A stretch of DNA of 64,000 bases from the NCBI RefSeq assembly GCF_037975245.1, contig NC_092577.1:16258013-16322012 (forward strand), read 5' to 3'. The position numbers and the translations under genes are program-made. The notes below the pieces were generated by a model. The model made no database searches, was not told where the DNA came from, and was given only the letters and a program-made list of their open reading frames with translations. This stretch comes from Apostichopus japonicus (Eukaryota > Echinodermata > Holothuroidea > Aspidochirotida > Stichopodidae). How positions within the stretch are numbered: the first letter of the stretch is position 1; each line of letters starts with the position of its first letter. This document shows, piece after piece, positions 54,580 to 64,000 of the stretch.

Positions 54580-56180
54580 TTGGTGCTCACTAACTTGGTA
54601 GAATTTGCCTACTTCGACTTTTCATAATACTTACAAACCTTCTCAGTATGAGGCAGACAAAAGTTAAGTGGTACTGGTAGCGTCGGTAGATAAGTTGAGC
54701 AAAAGAGAAGTGAATACAGCTCGGTCGAAAAGTAGATTTCAAGGTTTCGAATTTCGTCAAATTTCCTGTGCATGTCTGACGTCACCTTGCAGCGCTCACT
54801 ATACTGCACCAGAGATCAGTGCTGTATTGTCGTCTGCCAGTCTAAGCTCCTCCTATTCTTTACGTCACCGGCAACTAGCGCATTACCACGCATGCGCTGG
54901 TATATGATGATGTATAAGGATGTAAACATGTGCCTTTCCTATCGGTTAGTGCCTGCCTTTTTGCGTACATCTCCGCTTGGAGATTGCCTGTTTGATATCG
55001 TACGCATCTAGTGCCAAATCATTGATCTGATTGGTTGAAAGCCCAATCATCATTTTTACTTCAATGAACAAAGTTTCGTGATTTGAGGTCAAAAGAGGTC
55101 AAACCTGACTGTGCGTAAATCGACAGAACTATGGTAAGATCGGTATCGCTGTTTAAATCTAAAATCAAATAATTGCCTGAAGTTTGCTTCCTAAGACAAG
55201 CAGACAACATTGACCATTACTTAAGAGGTATTTTCGAGTTATTTGGGACTTAGAAAGCTAAAGAACACTCATTTTTGGACGTCATCCTCGTGGACCCAGT
55301 GATGGACCGTACCATTTTTGTACAGGAATGAACGGTTTACATTGTATTGAATCATGTAGGCTATAGCCTAGTCACAGCATAACGTTAGTTCTAGCCAGCT
55401 ACACTGTGCAAACGTTAGCCTTACGCCTAATACTTTATAGTACTGGTTAGAAATGTAACATGCAAATGGTAAATAATGTAATAGGACTACATACTATTAC
55501 TACTACCTAGCGTTTAAACGTCTATTTGAAACTGTACAAATAGAATTATACTTCCATTTTATTAAATACTAATTGCAAACAGTTTAACAAGGGGGTTCCG
55601 GGTATTTTTACTTTTTTTGAGAACAGGTTCGATTCTGGCGGGTCTTTCAGTCTCTGGTAATTTGCTTGAACTTTAATCAGTGAGCCAAATACACAGGAAG
55701 AGACAGGGGGGAGGGAGTCCCATCTCTGGTCTGGATATGCCCATGATGCTCACAAGTCATGACCCCCCCCCCTTACTGATCTGTCATGGTGAGTCGACAA
55801 TGTGACCCACAAATATCCCACATGAGTGTGTCACTCGTCAGTCACCAGGGTCACTCTTTTTGAGTCTGTGAAATAATATGAATTGTGACTATTTAACGGA
55901 TCGTTGTCCTTGTTTCTTTACCCAATCACGATGACGTAAGGAAATGCCAGGTATTTGTTAGCTACTGATTAGCTACTGTAGCTAGTGGGCACTCGTAAGG
56001 TAGCTACTCCAGGCCCCATGGCTAACCCAGTAACCCTTGTTTGACTAATAGTGGTTAAAAAATCTTTCGGTGTTCATGTGCATTTGGTCTATGAGAGTTC
56101 CTAGCAACATTCCGATCGGTAGTGGATTTCTCTACGTCATAGATAAATCAACAATCAATTAGCCATGACGATATGTTAAA
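54580..56180. other. Intergenic region between divergent genes
   Basis: No gene supported. It lies between the minus-strand HMG-box gene and the plus-strand gene at 56.7 kb and should contain both upstream regions. A (C)9 run is at about 55764-55775. Confidence 0.35.
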
Positions 56181-56182
56181 TA

Positions 56183-56372
56183 TGCAATATAATGTTGCAA
56201 CGCTAATTTACCCAAACAATCGGTTAACAAGCAATGTTACAACGTTAATTTAACCAACGATCGGGTAAATAAGCAATTTTGCAATGTTAATTTACTCGAC
56301 GATCGGTTATATAAGCAAGGTTGTGACTGTAATTTACCAGACGACTGGTTAAATAAGCAATGTTGCAACAAT
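56183..56372. repeat. 42-bp tandem repeat, about 4.4 copies
   Basis: Units starting AAGCAATGTTGCAACGTTAA begin at about 56187, 56229, 56271, 56313 and 56355. Each carries a near-palindromic CGACGATCGG centre. Unit divergence is 15-25 percent by eye. The array lies about 500 bp upstream of the start of the next coding segment. Confidence 0.8.
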
Positions 56373-58192
56373 TATTTCTCAATATCAGGCCTACTGAGTG
56401 TTGCGTAAGGGTGAGTTATTCAATAGACAAGTGCCGTTATCACTGTCCGGTGTTAGATTTTTTGGTTGGGGCAATTTAAATTTTTCCTTGAGAGCCTATA
56501 TACTAAGCAATTTGATTTTCAAATTACAGTTTTCTATGATCTTGGATGATGGCGGCATACCGAAGTAGGCGTACCACAACAAGAGTGGACTAAAAGGCTT
56601 TATCAGAAGGACCAAAAATTAATAGTGGTGAGAAAACCAAACACATTTCTTGGTCAGCCTCAACATTTTTCCCAACTAATATGGTGGATGAAGCTATAGT
56701 TAATGGTGTACCACAAGTGTTAGTAGATTATATCGATTGGGATAAGAAATACAATGAATGGCAACCGTTGGGAGACATATTAACAATTCCAGATCAATAC
56801 ATCTTTACTAATCCAGAAGGGACATCACTGTTCTACTTACAGCTAGCTACCGCTGTAAAGGAGAATCTCCACATTCAACGGAAAACGGACAGTTTGGTGG
56901 AGATTCGGCTGCCAATGCAGAAAGAGTCGTTTGACCTCATCAAATGGTGTGGACGCTCCAAATCGCAAGGCTGGTATTACATTTCGAAACTGTCAGATTT
57001 TAATGAACTTCTTGGAAACAATTCGCACTTTAGGGTTGTAAATAGAAAATAAGGATTTCGCGTTCATTGTTCAGGACACTGTCCGTTATCGTTTGTCAGA
57101 AAGACGTCCATTGGTAGAGTTTGATGCAGACGGGAACCCGACCTACAAACATCGTGGATTTTCCCTAGTATTCAAGTTTGTAAGAGATCGTGGGAACGGA
57201 CTCGCTCTTGTCAGTTTCACAATCTGAAATTGTTGATGACACTGTCTGTTATCGTTTGTCAGGAAGACGTTCATTGGTAGAGTTTCATGCAGATGGGAGC
57301 CCCTCGTACAAACATCGTGGATTTAACCTTGTATTTCTGTTTGCAAGACTAGGTCGTGGGAACGGACTCGCTGAAGCCAGTTTTCTGGACCGAAATTGAT
57401 ATCACAAGGGGGTGTTCAGATGGAGCGATAGATAGTGAATGTATATTATTTTTCACTTTCAAGTTGTATATTATTTGTTACAATATTGGGTTGCATACAG
57501 TCGTTAACCAAATCTACCTGTATCTGCATACAGTATGCCTACAATACTATGCATGCACTGAACTGTATGGATTACCTGACATGAACGAGTAAGCCGTGGG
57601 GACGCTTGGAACAATTAATAATGCTACTAAGCTTTGTACTGTAAGCTCAGTAGGCTATATATCAACATTATTGGCATGTAGGGTATTCCATCTTTGTATT
57701 ACAGTATGTCTGAAATTGATCAATGCAATATCAAGTTGTATCCACACGTTGTATTCCTTTTATTGAATAATTTGTACTTGTTTAACCTAACATCTAAACA
57801 TACAGATTCACTTCACCCAAAACACATTGAAATTGCACTGCAACAGATTTTATCTAGGCATCATATTAATGTAGCCCATGTTGATACACGTCAGGGGCTA
57901 AAGACGTTAGCTTGAAAGTTGAAATATATGCATCGTCAGTTAAGAAATGTGTGACGGTCTGGATTTAGGAGAGACGCTTTATTCAAGAAATGGAAACACA
58001 CTGATTACAATTTAAGTATACCACATTGCAGCGGGTCACCAACAAAACAACAGCTTAATATTATTCAGGAAGAGTTGTCTGCTACACAGTCAACTGTTAC
58101 TCACATGCAACAACAACTAGATCAGGCACAAGGTTCAAATAATGAGCTTAAGAGAAAGATTGATAGGCTGACTAATCGAACTAAGAAGAAAC

Positions 58193-58789
58193 TTGGCGAA
58201 CGTGGCAGGGCCAAACACAAACTTTGTTACAGTTATTCACAAAAAGCAGAAAATTGAAGTTGTTCAGTCAGTAATGTTGCATACTCCAACTGAAGGTTGG
58301 AAACCTATCTCTGTGAAATTTAGGGATGAATTTGACGAGGAAGTCGTCATATGCCTTGATTCAGGTAATGAAATCCCTAAAAATGATGTAGATGATGATA
58401 TTGATAGAATTGTATTTATTCTTCATCAATGCAATATCCCTAATCGAGGATATCACGAGCTTGCTCAATCCATGTCCTCCATTCTGCCCGCTGCTGGTAA
58501 AGTTATTAAGAGGCGCCACAGCCTCAACTCTGGCATTGAAATAAAAGAAATCAGTGGTGACTGCCCAGGTGTGTATACCTCTTTGACCAAGTCACTGATT
58601 CTGAAGCTTGCTTTTTACGTGACCCGCCTGAAGCTATCTGAACCGAAAAGAGCAAACTTGATAAAGGACGGAGTAGTCCGTATTAAGCTGAGCGGTGATG
58701 GAACAAGAATTACTTGTAAGCAACAGTTTGTAAATCTTTCATATACATTAGTAGATGAAGCTACAAGTATGTCAGAGCATGGTAACTAG
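58193..58789 (+). pseudogene. Open segment of the 56.7-59.9 kb gene
   Basis: This 198-codon frame reads TPTEGWKPISVKFRDEFDEE, then ILHQCNIPNRGYHELAQSMS and VRIKLSGDGTRITCKQQFVN. A SGDGT motif after a strand could be part of a nuclease-like core, but the assignment is not secure. It ends at TAG 58787; coding character continues beyond it (about 58790-58990, DLIHEFDTLSCVTINGKEIK). Confidence 0.5.
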
Positions 58790-59023
58790 CTTCTCGCAAT
58801 AGCAAAGTGCAAGGAAGATAACGTGTCTTTAAAGTCTGCTATTCACGACCTCATTCATGAATTTGATACATTATCATGTGTTACTATTAATGGAAAAGAA
58901 ATCAAGATTGATAAATACTTGGGCGGTGATCTAAAGTATTTAAATCAGATTCTTTGTATTGCTGGTTTTGCCAGTAACTTTTCATGCTTATGATGTCATT
59001 GTAGAAGGGATGACAGATTTGAT

Positions 59024-59910
59024 ATGAGCAAGTCATGGTCAATGACTGATACCAAAGAAGGTGCAAGAATCATTGAAGGGATAATCCAATGCTCACATAA
59101 ACGAGCAAATGATCAAATGAAATGCAACTGTATCGAAGAACCAATTTTCAATCTATACCGATTCATAAAGTCATTCCAGATACACTGCATCTATGCTTGC
59201 GCATCGGTGATCAGCTTGTTGGGCAATATTATCTCATATTTGCGAAGGATGGATAATATTGAGAAATGTTCCATGACAATGAAGAAATTGTCAAATGCCA
59301 AACACATCCATAGGTTTCAGGTTTTTATTCATGATGTGGTTGGTATCTATGATTGGAAATTCTTCACTGGGAAAGATGGGAAATTAGAATACCGAGCGTT
59401 CCGTGGTCCTGAGCACATGAAATTACTGGAGAAAATAGATTTGGATACATTAATACCTGCACATCCAAAACTTGTAGAATTAAAAATACTTTGGAGGGAT
59501 TTCCCATTGTTATTGGCTGAAATGGACCAACACCTGTCAGAAATACAAGTTGCAAATTTTCAGAAATCTGCTAAGAAATGGGATGCTTTGTGTTATCGTG
59601 CAAATTGTAGCACTCACGTAACACCCTACATGCATGTATTAGCATACCATGTGCCAGAGGTTATTAAACTTCATGGAAATACTTCCCATTTCTGTCAGCA
59701 GGGTCTAGAAAAGTTAAATGATCTTGTTACAAAATGGTACCATCGTTCCACAAATTTTTGATGTAAGGCAATGCAACAAATAATGAGCAAACAGTATAGA
59801 TTACACTTGCTAGCTGATAGGTGCACACGAAAGAAAAATTGGACAACTCAGTGCAGTATCTGTAAAAGAAAGGGTCACAACAAGAGAACTTGTGGAAAGA
59901 ATTTGGACTA
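59024..59910 (+). pseudogene. C-terminal part of the same gene with internal TGA
   Basis: Conserved-looking motifs are KCNCIEEPIFNLYRFIKSFQ, AFRGPEHMKLLEKID, YMHVLAYHVPEVIKLHG and FCQQGLEKLNDLVTKWY. After TGA (59759-59761) the same frame gives CKAMQQIMSKQYRLHLLADR and a C-x2-C-x4-H-x4-C knuckle. The stop is a single point difference in an otherwise continuous coding region. Confidence 0.55.
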
Positions 59911-60204
59911 GTTGTAGTACATATTTACGAATGCGAGTCAATTCGCCCAACCTCTATAACTGACCACCTTTTTAGTGCTATATCCTCCCCTTCTGTATTC
60001 GCCAATGTTACCCTTAGGACTAGCCTACTACTATCTGTAAAAAAAAATACACGCTACACTGCGCCTATATGTCTCGTTTGTCTATTCATTCATCGTTGTA
60101 GGCCCTATAGGTGGGGCAAATTGGGCAGTGGGCGACTTGAGCTTAAGGCGAATCGGTATTGGGGCGAATGGACATGATACATCGTGTAACCGTTACTAAT
60201 ACAT

Positions 60205-61040
60205 CAATTTCAATTTCTTTATTCCAGTATAAATTATAAAATTTATAAATAGGACACATAAAAATGATACCTAAAAGACGTAAAGATGTACAAAAATGAA
60301 AGCATGAACAAAAACAAGAAATAAGATACAGGATTAAAAGTTTTAAAGATTAAAAGGTTTATAACAGAGATTCTAAGAACCCATTTTTAATATAAATGGC
60401 TGCTCTGTAGATAAATGAGTTCTTAAAAAGCATAATTCTAAAAGATGGCAAGATAGTAGGATTACATAGATTGTACTTGTTGGTTCTATTGCACAGAGTA
60501 ATCAACTCAGAGTGAAGTGGGTGATCTTTAGAACTATGTATATTCTTACCTAGTCTTATGAATTCATTTTTAGCAGCAGTGTTTACTTTACCAACAAGGC
60601 TTTCATAGTCGAGATTAAATATTTTTGAGCAGTATTTCAAGAAACTTGTAATTCTTTTGTCCTTTTCAAGTAGAAAGTGATACCAGACAGGAACTGCATA
60701 CACAATCACTGGCAGAATTGATGAGCTGAAAACCTTTTCTCTTACATTAAATGAAAATAAGGAGTAATGTATGCCAACGTTGATACAATGTAATACACCT
60801 TAGACATCGATTTAGATATATGTTTAGTAAAGGTGTAACTTGGCGTCAATATCAACTCCTAAGTACATAGTATGAGATACCCGCTCAACAATGGAGCCTT
60901 GAACATAAGTGTTCTGATCTCTGGTCTGAATGAGACCTTGATGTTTAATGTTAATGTTTTCAAAAATTATTTCTTTACATTTCTTTGGATTAAGTAAGAG
61001 GTTCTTCTGCTCACACAAATTGATCATATTATCGCGTAAC
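60205..61040 (-). mobile_element. LINE 3' fragment, reverse transcriptase C-terminus
   Basis: On the minus strand 61027-60824 reads LLLNPKKCKEIIFEN and VERVSHTMYLGVDIDAKLHL, the N-x-x-K-C-K-E and Y-L-G-V-x-I-D motifs at the end of non-LTR reverse transcriptases. After a frame break, 60709-60359 gives VYAVPVWYHFLLEKDKRITS and a basic C-terminus. An A/T-rich 3' UTR follows to about 60205. It is 5'-truncated, as expected for an aborted retroposition. Clade (CR1/jockey-like) is a guess. Confidence 0.7.
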
Positions 61041-61660
61041 TCATAGTCATACAGTAACGTTGGTATAATGATGTACGTTGTATACAGCTCAAGCCTAATA
61101 CTAGTACTAGCCTAACATACGGCTACTGTCTACTGACGCTGATATTACGAAGTAGGCCCTACAACAATTATTTTTTGCCTATATTTACAATGATTTGTTA
61201 TATAACGTTAATGTTTCTGTATTATTACATTATTACATGTATAAAAATGGATTAGCCCAACTAAATAGTCCAAAACTAGCCGATTATGTGACAGCATTTT
61301 GGTTTCTTCCGGATGCTGTATCTTATGCGAAATTACAACTGAAAGTTTTCATTATGCCCGAAAACTTCCCCTTCCTTGACATATATTTGGTGTTGAGACT
61401 CTAAAACCCCCCTTCCACTTTATGAAAAACCTTACCCAAACATACATTGTTAACACAGTTTCTATAGATTTCATTTCTCCTTTCCTTGAGAATAAATATG
61501 TACTGTTACATTCTGACATTATATTTCAAGATTGACTGCTTTGACGCCCTTTAAATCAGACTGTAATTGCATACCATACAATCGTCTGTTCTTCTTAAAT
61601 GCTTGAGACATTTCATTAATAGGGACAAATGTGATATACAGGTTCGACAGTTTATGACTG
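61041..61660. other. Unassigned interval
   Basis: No gene or bounded repeat is supported. Confidence 0.35.
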
Positions 61661-61674
61661 TGCCCACAATTAGT

Positions 61675-61871
61675 CATCGCTTCTCGGCCTTTTGGCTAAG
61701 ATCATGTGTAGTATCTGTTCCTTTTCGAGGGGAATGGTGATGCACACCCGACGATGATCACACAGTCACAGTCCCGATGCAAGGGGACTGGGGCTGAGAG
61801 CGGATCAGTCGTTTTGTAGTTTGGTTTGTCGTGCCCAGGTTCTTTCCTGGGTGACTTTTTCTTAAAAAGTA
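61675..61871 (+). mobile_element. Retroposed RNA with a U2 snRNA head (SINE-like or chimeric retrosequence)
   Basis: From 61676, ATCGCTTCTCGGCCTTTTGG and the following bases match the first about 46 nt of animal U2 snRNA, including the branch-point recognition segment GTGTAGTATCTGTTC, with one difference (position 30). The rest, about 150 bp, is not U2. It can form stems such as CAGTCCC/GGGGACTG and CCCAGG/CCTGGG and ends CTTTTTCTTAAAAAG. An exact 12-bp duplication CCCACAATTAGT flanks it (61663-61674 and 61872-61883), which shows retroposition. Comparable cases are snRNA-headed SINEs (SINEU of crocodilians) and template-switch chimeras from LINE activity. It is not a functional U2 gene: the Sm site and the downstream stems are missing. 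Confidence 0.75.
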
Positions 61872-61883
61872 CCCACAATTAGT

Positions 61884-62269
61884 TCACTTGGTTTGGTTTT
61901 AGTACTTCTATCGTTGCCAAGGAATACCCATCCTATCATGCGAACCAGTCCTGAAACATATTTTCTTCAATATACTCCCCATCATGGTTTCAGAGAAACC
62001 ATATACTGCACAGCCATATACATGACTTACATACAGCCTAAAACAAAGAAGAAAAACCAAAACAAGAGTAGTAACAATTTTATATGCATGCTGGAAGGCT
62101 GGGGTGGGATTTCCAGTTTGAGAAAAGTTACAGCTGGTACATCCCACCAGGGGGTAACATTTTGCTATGAAATCTTTACTGGGTGAAATATTACTGGAGG
62201 GGGTGTGGAGCGGTCCTGTCACACTGCTAATCCATTCTTCATGTTTTATACATGTTGTATACTATGCCT
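61884..62269. other. Unassigned interval
   Basis: Short interval without a recognised gene or repeat. Confidence 0.35.
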
Positions 62270-63080
62270 TTCAGATATAGTCAGGTCGATGCGGGTTAAT
62301 TGTTTGAAACTTAATCAAGACAAAAATGTTAGCTCATTGTATTTTCACCAAAATTTCAGGGTTATGCTATTCAAGACTTGTATATAAATATGGGATCTAA
62401 CACCATATGTTCAGTTCCTAAAGTAAAGAATTTAGGTGTATATCTTCATCACAATCTTACCATGGATAATCAAGTTGACTCTATCTGTAAGTCCTGTTAT
62501 TGGCAGATCCGAAGTATTGGCAAAATTACAAGGTATATCTCAGATGATGCGTGTAAGACTTGAATCCATGCACTTGTGACATCAAAACTGGATACTGCAA
62601 TGCCCTGCAATGACCTGTATTACGTGACTTACATTGGTTGCCGATTCATTGCAGATTCAATGATAACATTCTGTTATATACATTGTGGCAAAAATATAGA
62701 TGAATTTAAAAAACTAGTCAAAACCTTTCTATTTAGATCTGCATTCCATTAACTGTGCTTTCTATACTATATATTGTGACATTATTACAACGCATTTTAG
62801 CGTTTATAGCGCTTTTCAAATTTAAAAAATGTCACATTTTATATATATTTTAAATGTTAAGAACTTGTTTGTATCATTTTCGTTTTTCCATTAGCAGTTT
62901 TTATACAATTTATTGTCAGATTGTATATAACAAATTTTCTACCATTTTATACCTTACATTATCGATTTATATATTTCTATATCATGTTTGTATGTATTTT
63001 ACTGTAAAGCGCCCTAGAGCAATTTCTGATTGGATAAGGCGCTAGAGAAATTTGCTATAAGAAATAAATAAATAATTGTA
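62270..63080 (+). mobile_element. LINE (L2/CR1-like) 3' fragment with hairpin tail
   Basis: A reverse-transcriptase C-terminus is visible: KVKNLGVYLHHNLTMDNQVD, ICKSCYWQIRSIGKITRYIS and, past a stop, IHALVTSKLD. Part of the following region is deleted, and FKKLVKTFLFRSAFH closes the frame near 62750. The 3' end forms the stem AAGCGCCCTAGAG / TAAGGCGCTAGAG (63005-63050) followed by AAATAAATAAATAA, the hairpin plus short repeat tail typical of L2/CR1-type LINEs. It is 5'-truncated and inactive. Confidence 0.75.
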
Positions 63081-63790
63081 AGAGACTTCGAAGGGTAAGT
63101 TTACCCTTGTGCTGAAAATCATCACATTTTGTGAAGGGTTATTCCATACAGCTACATTTATCCCCAGCCAACCATACCTGCCTTTTGTGGCAAATATAAA
63201 TGTATCTAGCAGTCATGACATCTTACAAAACAAACAGAATACAAAAATTGTACTTCGTCCAAACTGACAGCAAAAATTCAGAAATAGGACACCAAGTAGT
63301 CTATTTCTCAGTCACAATTCAGAAAGCTATTCCCATGAAGGCACTTGGAATTTTCTAACTGCTTTCATTCTTGTCAAGCTCAAAAGGAAAGAACAGTCCT
63401 TAATCCTACCAGGAAGTTCCTGAACGTAAACAATTCAGAAGATAAGGTAGCTGCTTCCAAGAGATTTAATGAAGACACTGCTACCTGAACCTCCAACTTA
63501 ACAATAGCTGGGCTATATATGTTTACTGAAGGAATAAAGCTTATTGTTGAGTCAGGAAGTTCAGACAATATTTCTTTCTTCACACCTTTCTGTCCTTTTC
63601 CTTCTCTAGTTTATTCCCTACACTCTTCCCTTAATCCTCTTTGTCCCTCTACAGTTTATCGTCTACCTCTCCTCTACCCCTCTTGGTGTCTTTCTTCTCT
63701 CCATCCCTCTTACATCTATCTCTTTGTTTTCAACTTGCACATTAAACTGTCTGAATTATGTGCGTATATTTGTCTCTCCTGTTTCTGTTA
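63081..63790. other. Unassigned interval
   Basis: No gene supported. Pyrimidine-rich stretches (about 63580-63720) produce spurious open frames. Confidence 0.35.
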
Positions 63791-63800
63791 CTTGTCATTA

Positions 63801-63836
63801 AGGCTGTAAAGATCCTGCTAGGATCGAAACGTCAGG
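63801..63836 (+). ncRNA. Degenerate hammerhead-ribozyme-like motif
   Basis: CTGTAAA (63804) is followed by a six-base-pair stem GATCCT-GCT-AGGATC and then GAAACGTC. This is the order of a hammerhead core (CUGANGA, stem II, GAAA), but the first strand differs from the consensus at two positions, so self-cleavage is unlikely. Such motifs occur in Penelope-like elements and other retrozymes of invertebrates; no such element was recognised here. Confidence 0.35.
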
Positions 63837-64000
63837 CCAACGTACTTTTACACAATAATATTGGTTGCTGGGCCATACAATTGGAATAACAATACCCTTT
63901 CTTACCGACTTATCCCCCCCCCCCCCCCTCCATTCCCTATGTAAATCACTATAAAGCCCTCTCAGCCAGGTTACCACATTCCCAGAAAAGAGGAGCCCCT
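63837..64000. other. Window end, low complexity
   Basis: Contains a (C)14 run at about 63916-63930. No gene is visible. Confidence 0.35.

Larger units (their letters stand above)
56681..59910 (+). pseudogene. Transposon-like gene: chromo-like start, coiled coil, C-terminal CCHC knuckle
   Basis: An ATG at 56681 opens 123 codons containing VDYIDWDKKYNEWQPLGDIL, a chromo/Tudor-like strand pattern. After a frame change the segment TVRYRLSERRPLVEF is present twice (57070-57225 and 57233-57400). A coiled coil follows at 58063-58190 (ATQSTVTHMQQQLDQAQGSN), then a frame change into a 198-codon stretch (58193-58789). A 245-codon stretch (59024-59761) begins WSMTDTKEGARIIEGI and ends FCQQGLEKLNDLVTKWYHRS. 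TGA at 59759 interrupts the frame, which continues to a knuckle CSICKRKGHNKRTC and TAG at 59910. Proteins of this style are repeated in invertebrate genomes and probably transposon-encoded, but I cannot name the family. Multiple breaks make this a pseudogene. Confidence 0.6.

Noticed and set aside
55620-55650. GGTTCGATTCTGG resembling a tRNA B box
   Set aside because: No matching A box, acceptor stem or anticodon arm could be formed around it.
61676-61860. Functional U2 snRNA gene
   Set aside because: Only the first about 46 nt match; the Sm site and downstream stems are absent and a target duplication shows retroposition.
1-64000. CRISPR arrays, operons or prokaryotic signals
   Set aside because: Spliced genes, LINEs and MITEs show the window is animal-like nuclear DNA; no regularly spaced repeat array of CRISPR type exists.

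Overview
This is a eukaryotic window that is dense in transposable elements. It contains spliced genes with GT-AG introns, interstitial (TTAGGG)-like repeats, many MITEs, a Ty3/gypsy element and several LINE families. AT-rich intergenic DNA, recurring AACGTTAG/TAGGCCTA words, GACCTTTG-type repeats, poly-G hAT MITEs and a KDZ transposase gene suggest a marine invertebrate, probably an echinoderm or another ambulacrarian. That placement is inference; no species-diagnostic gene was identified.

Layout. 1-0.7 kb: minus-strand remnant of a zinc-finger transposon protein. 1.3-2.35 kb: 3' end of a Tx1-like LINE. 3.4-22.2 kb: a broken BEN-domain gene. One hAT MITE (3556-4133) sits inside a coding exon and a second (5018-5385) lies just upstream of the next splice acceptor. 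Its last intron (5490-22178) holds about 16.5 kb of nested repeats: a pair of perfect inverted termini (5672 and 22136), a Ty3/gypsy element (6211-14818) with an extra C2H2 zinc-finger ORF, a 15262-19170 element rich in GACCTTTG repeats, and inside that a LINE that kept ORF1 and its 3' UTR but lost ORF2 (17164-19010). 21.2-25.6 kb: fold-back elements made of short repeated words.

26.6-38.6 kb (+): a 16-exon KDZ-superfamily transposase gene whose phases all match (925 codons), with the catalytic acidic residues present and one in-frame TAA. 38.9-46.8 kb: a MITE cluster (TTAA type, two hAT-type, and a 1.77-kb element with GACGTC-rich arms). 49.0-53.1 kb (-): an apparently intact seven-exon HMG-box gene of 230 aa, convergent to the KDZ gene, with a MITE of 8-bp target duplication upstream of it.

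56.2-59.9 kb (+): a 42-bp tandem repeat followed by a decayed transposon-like gene (chromo-like start, coiled coil, CCHC knuckle). 60.2-63.1 kb: two LINE 3' fragments and, between them, a 196-bp retroposed sequence whose first about 46 nt are U2 snRNA and which has an exact 12-bp target duplication. At 63.8 kb there is a degenerate hammerhead-ribozyme-like motif.

Most compelling for follow-up are the U2-headed retroposon, the ORF2-less LINE with an intact ORF1, the zinc-finger ORF of the gypsy element, the intron-rich KDZ gene with a convergent HMG-box neighbour, and the word-array fold-back elements.
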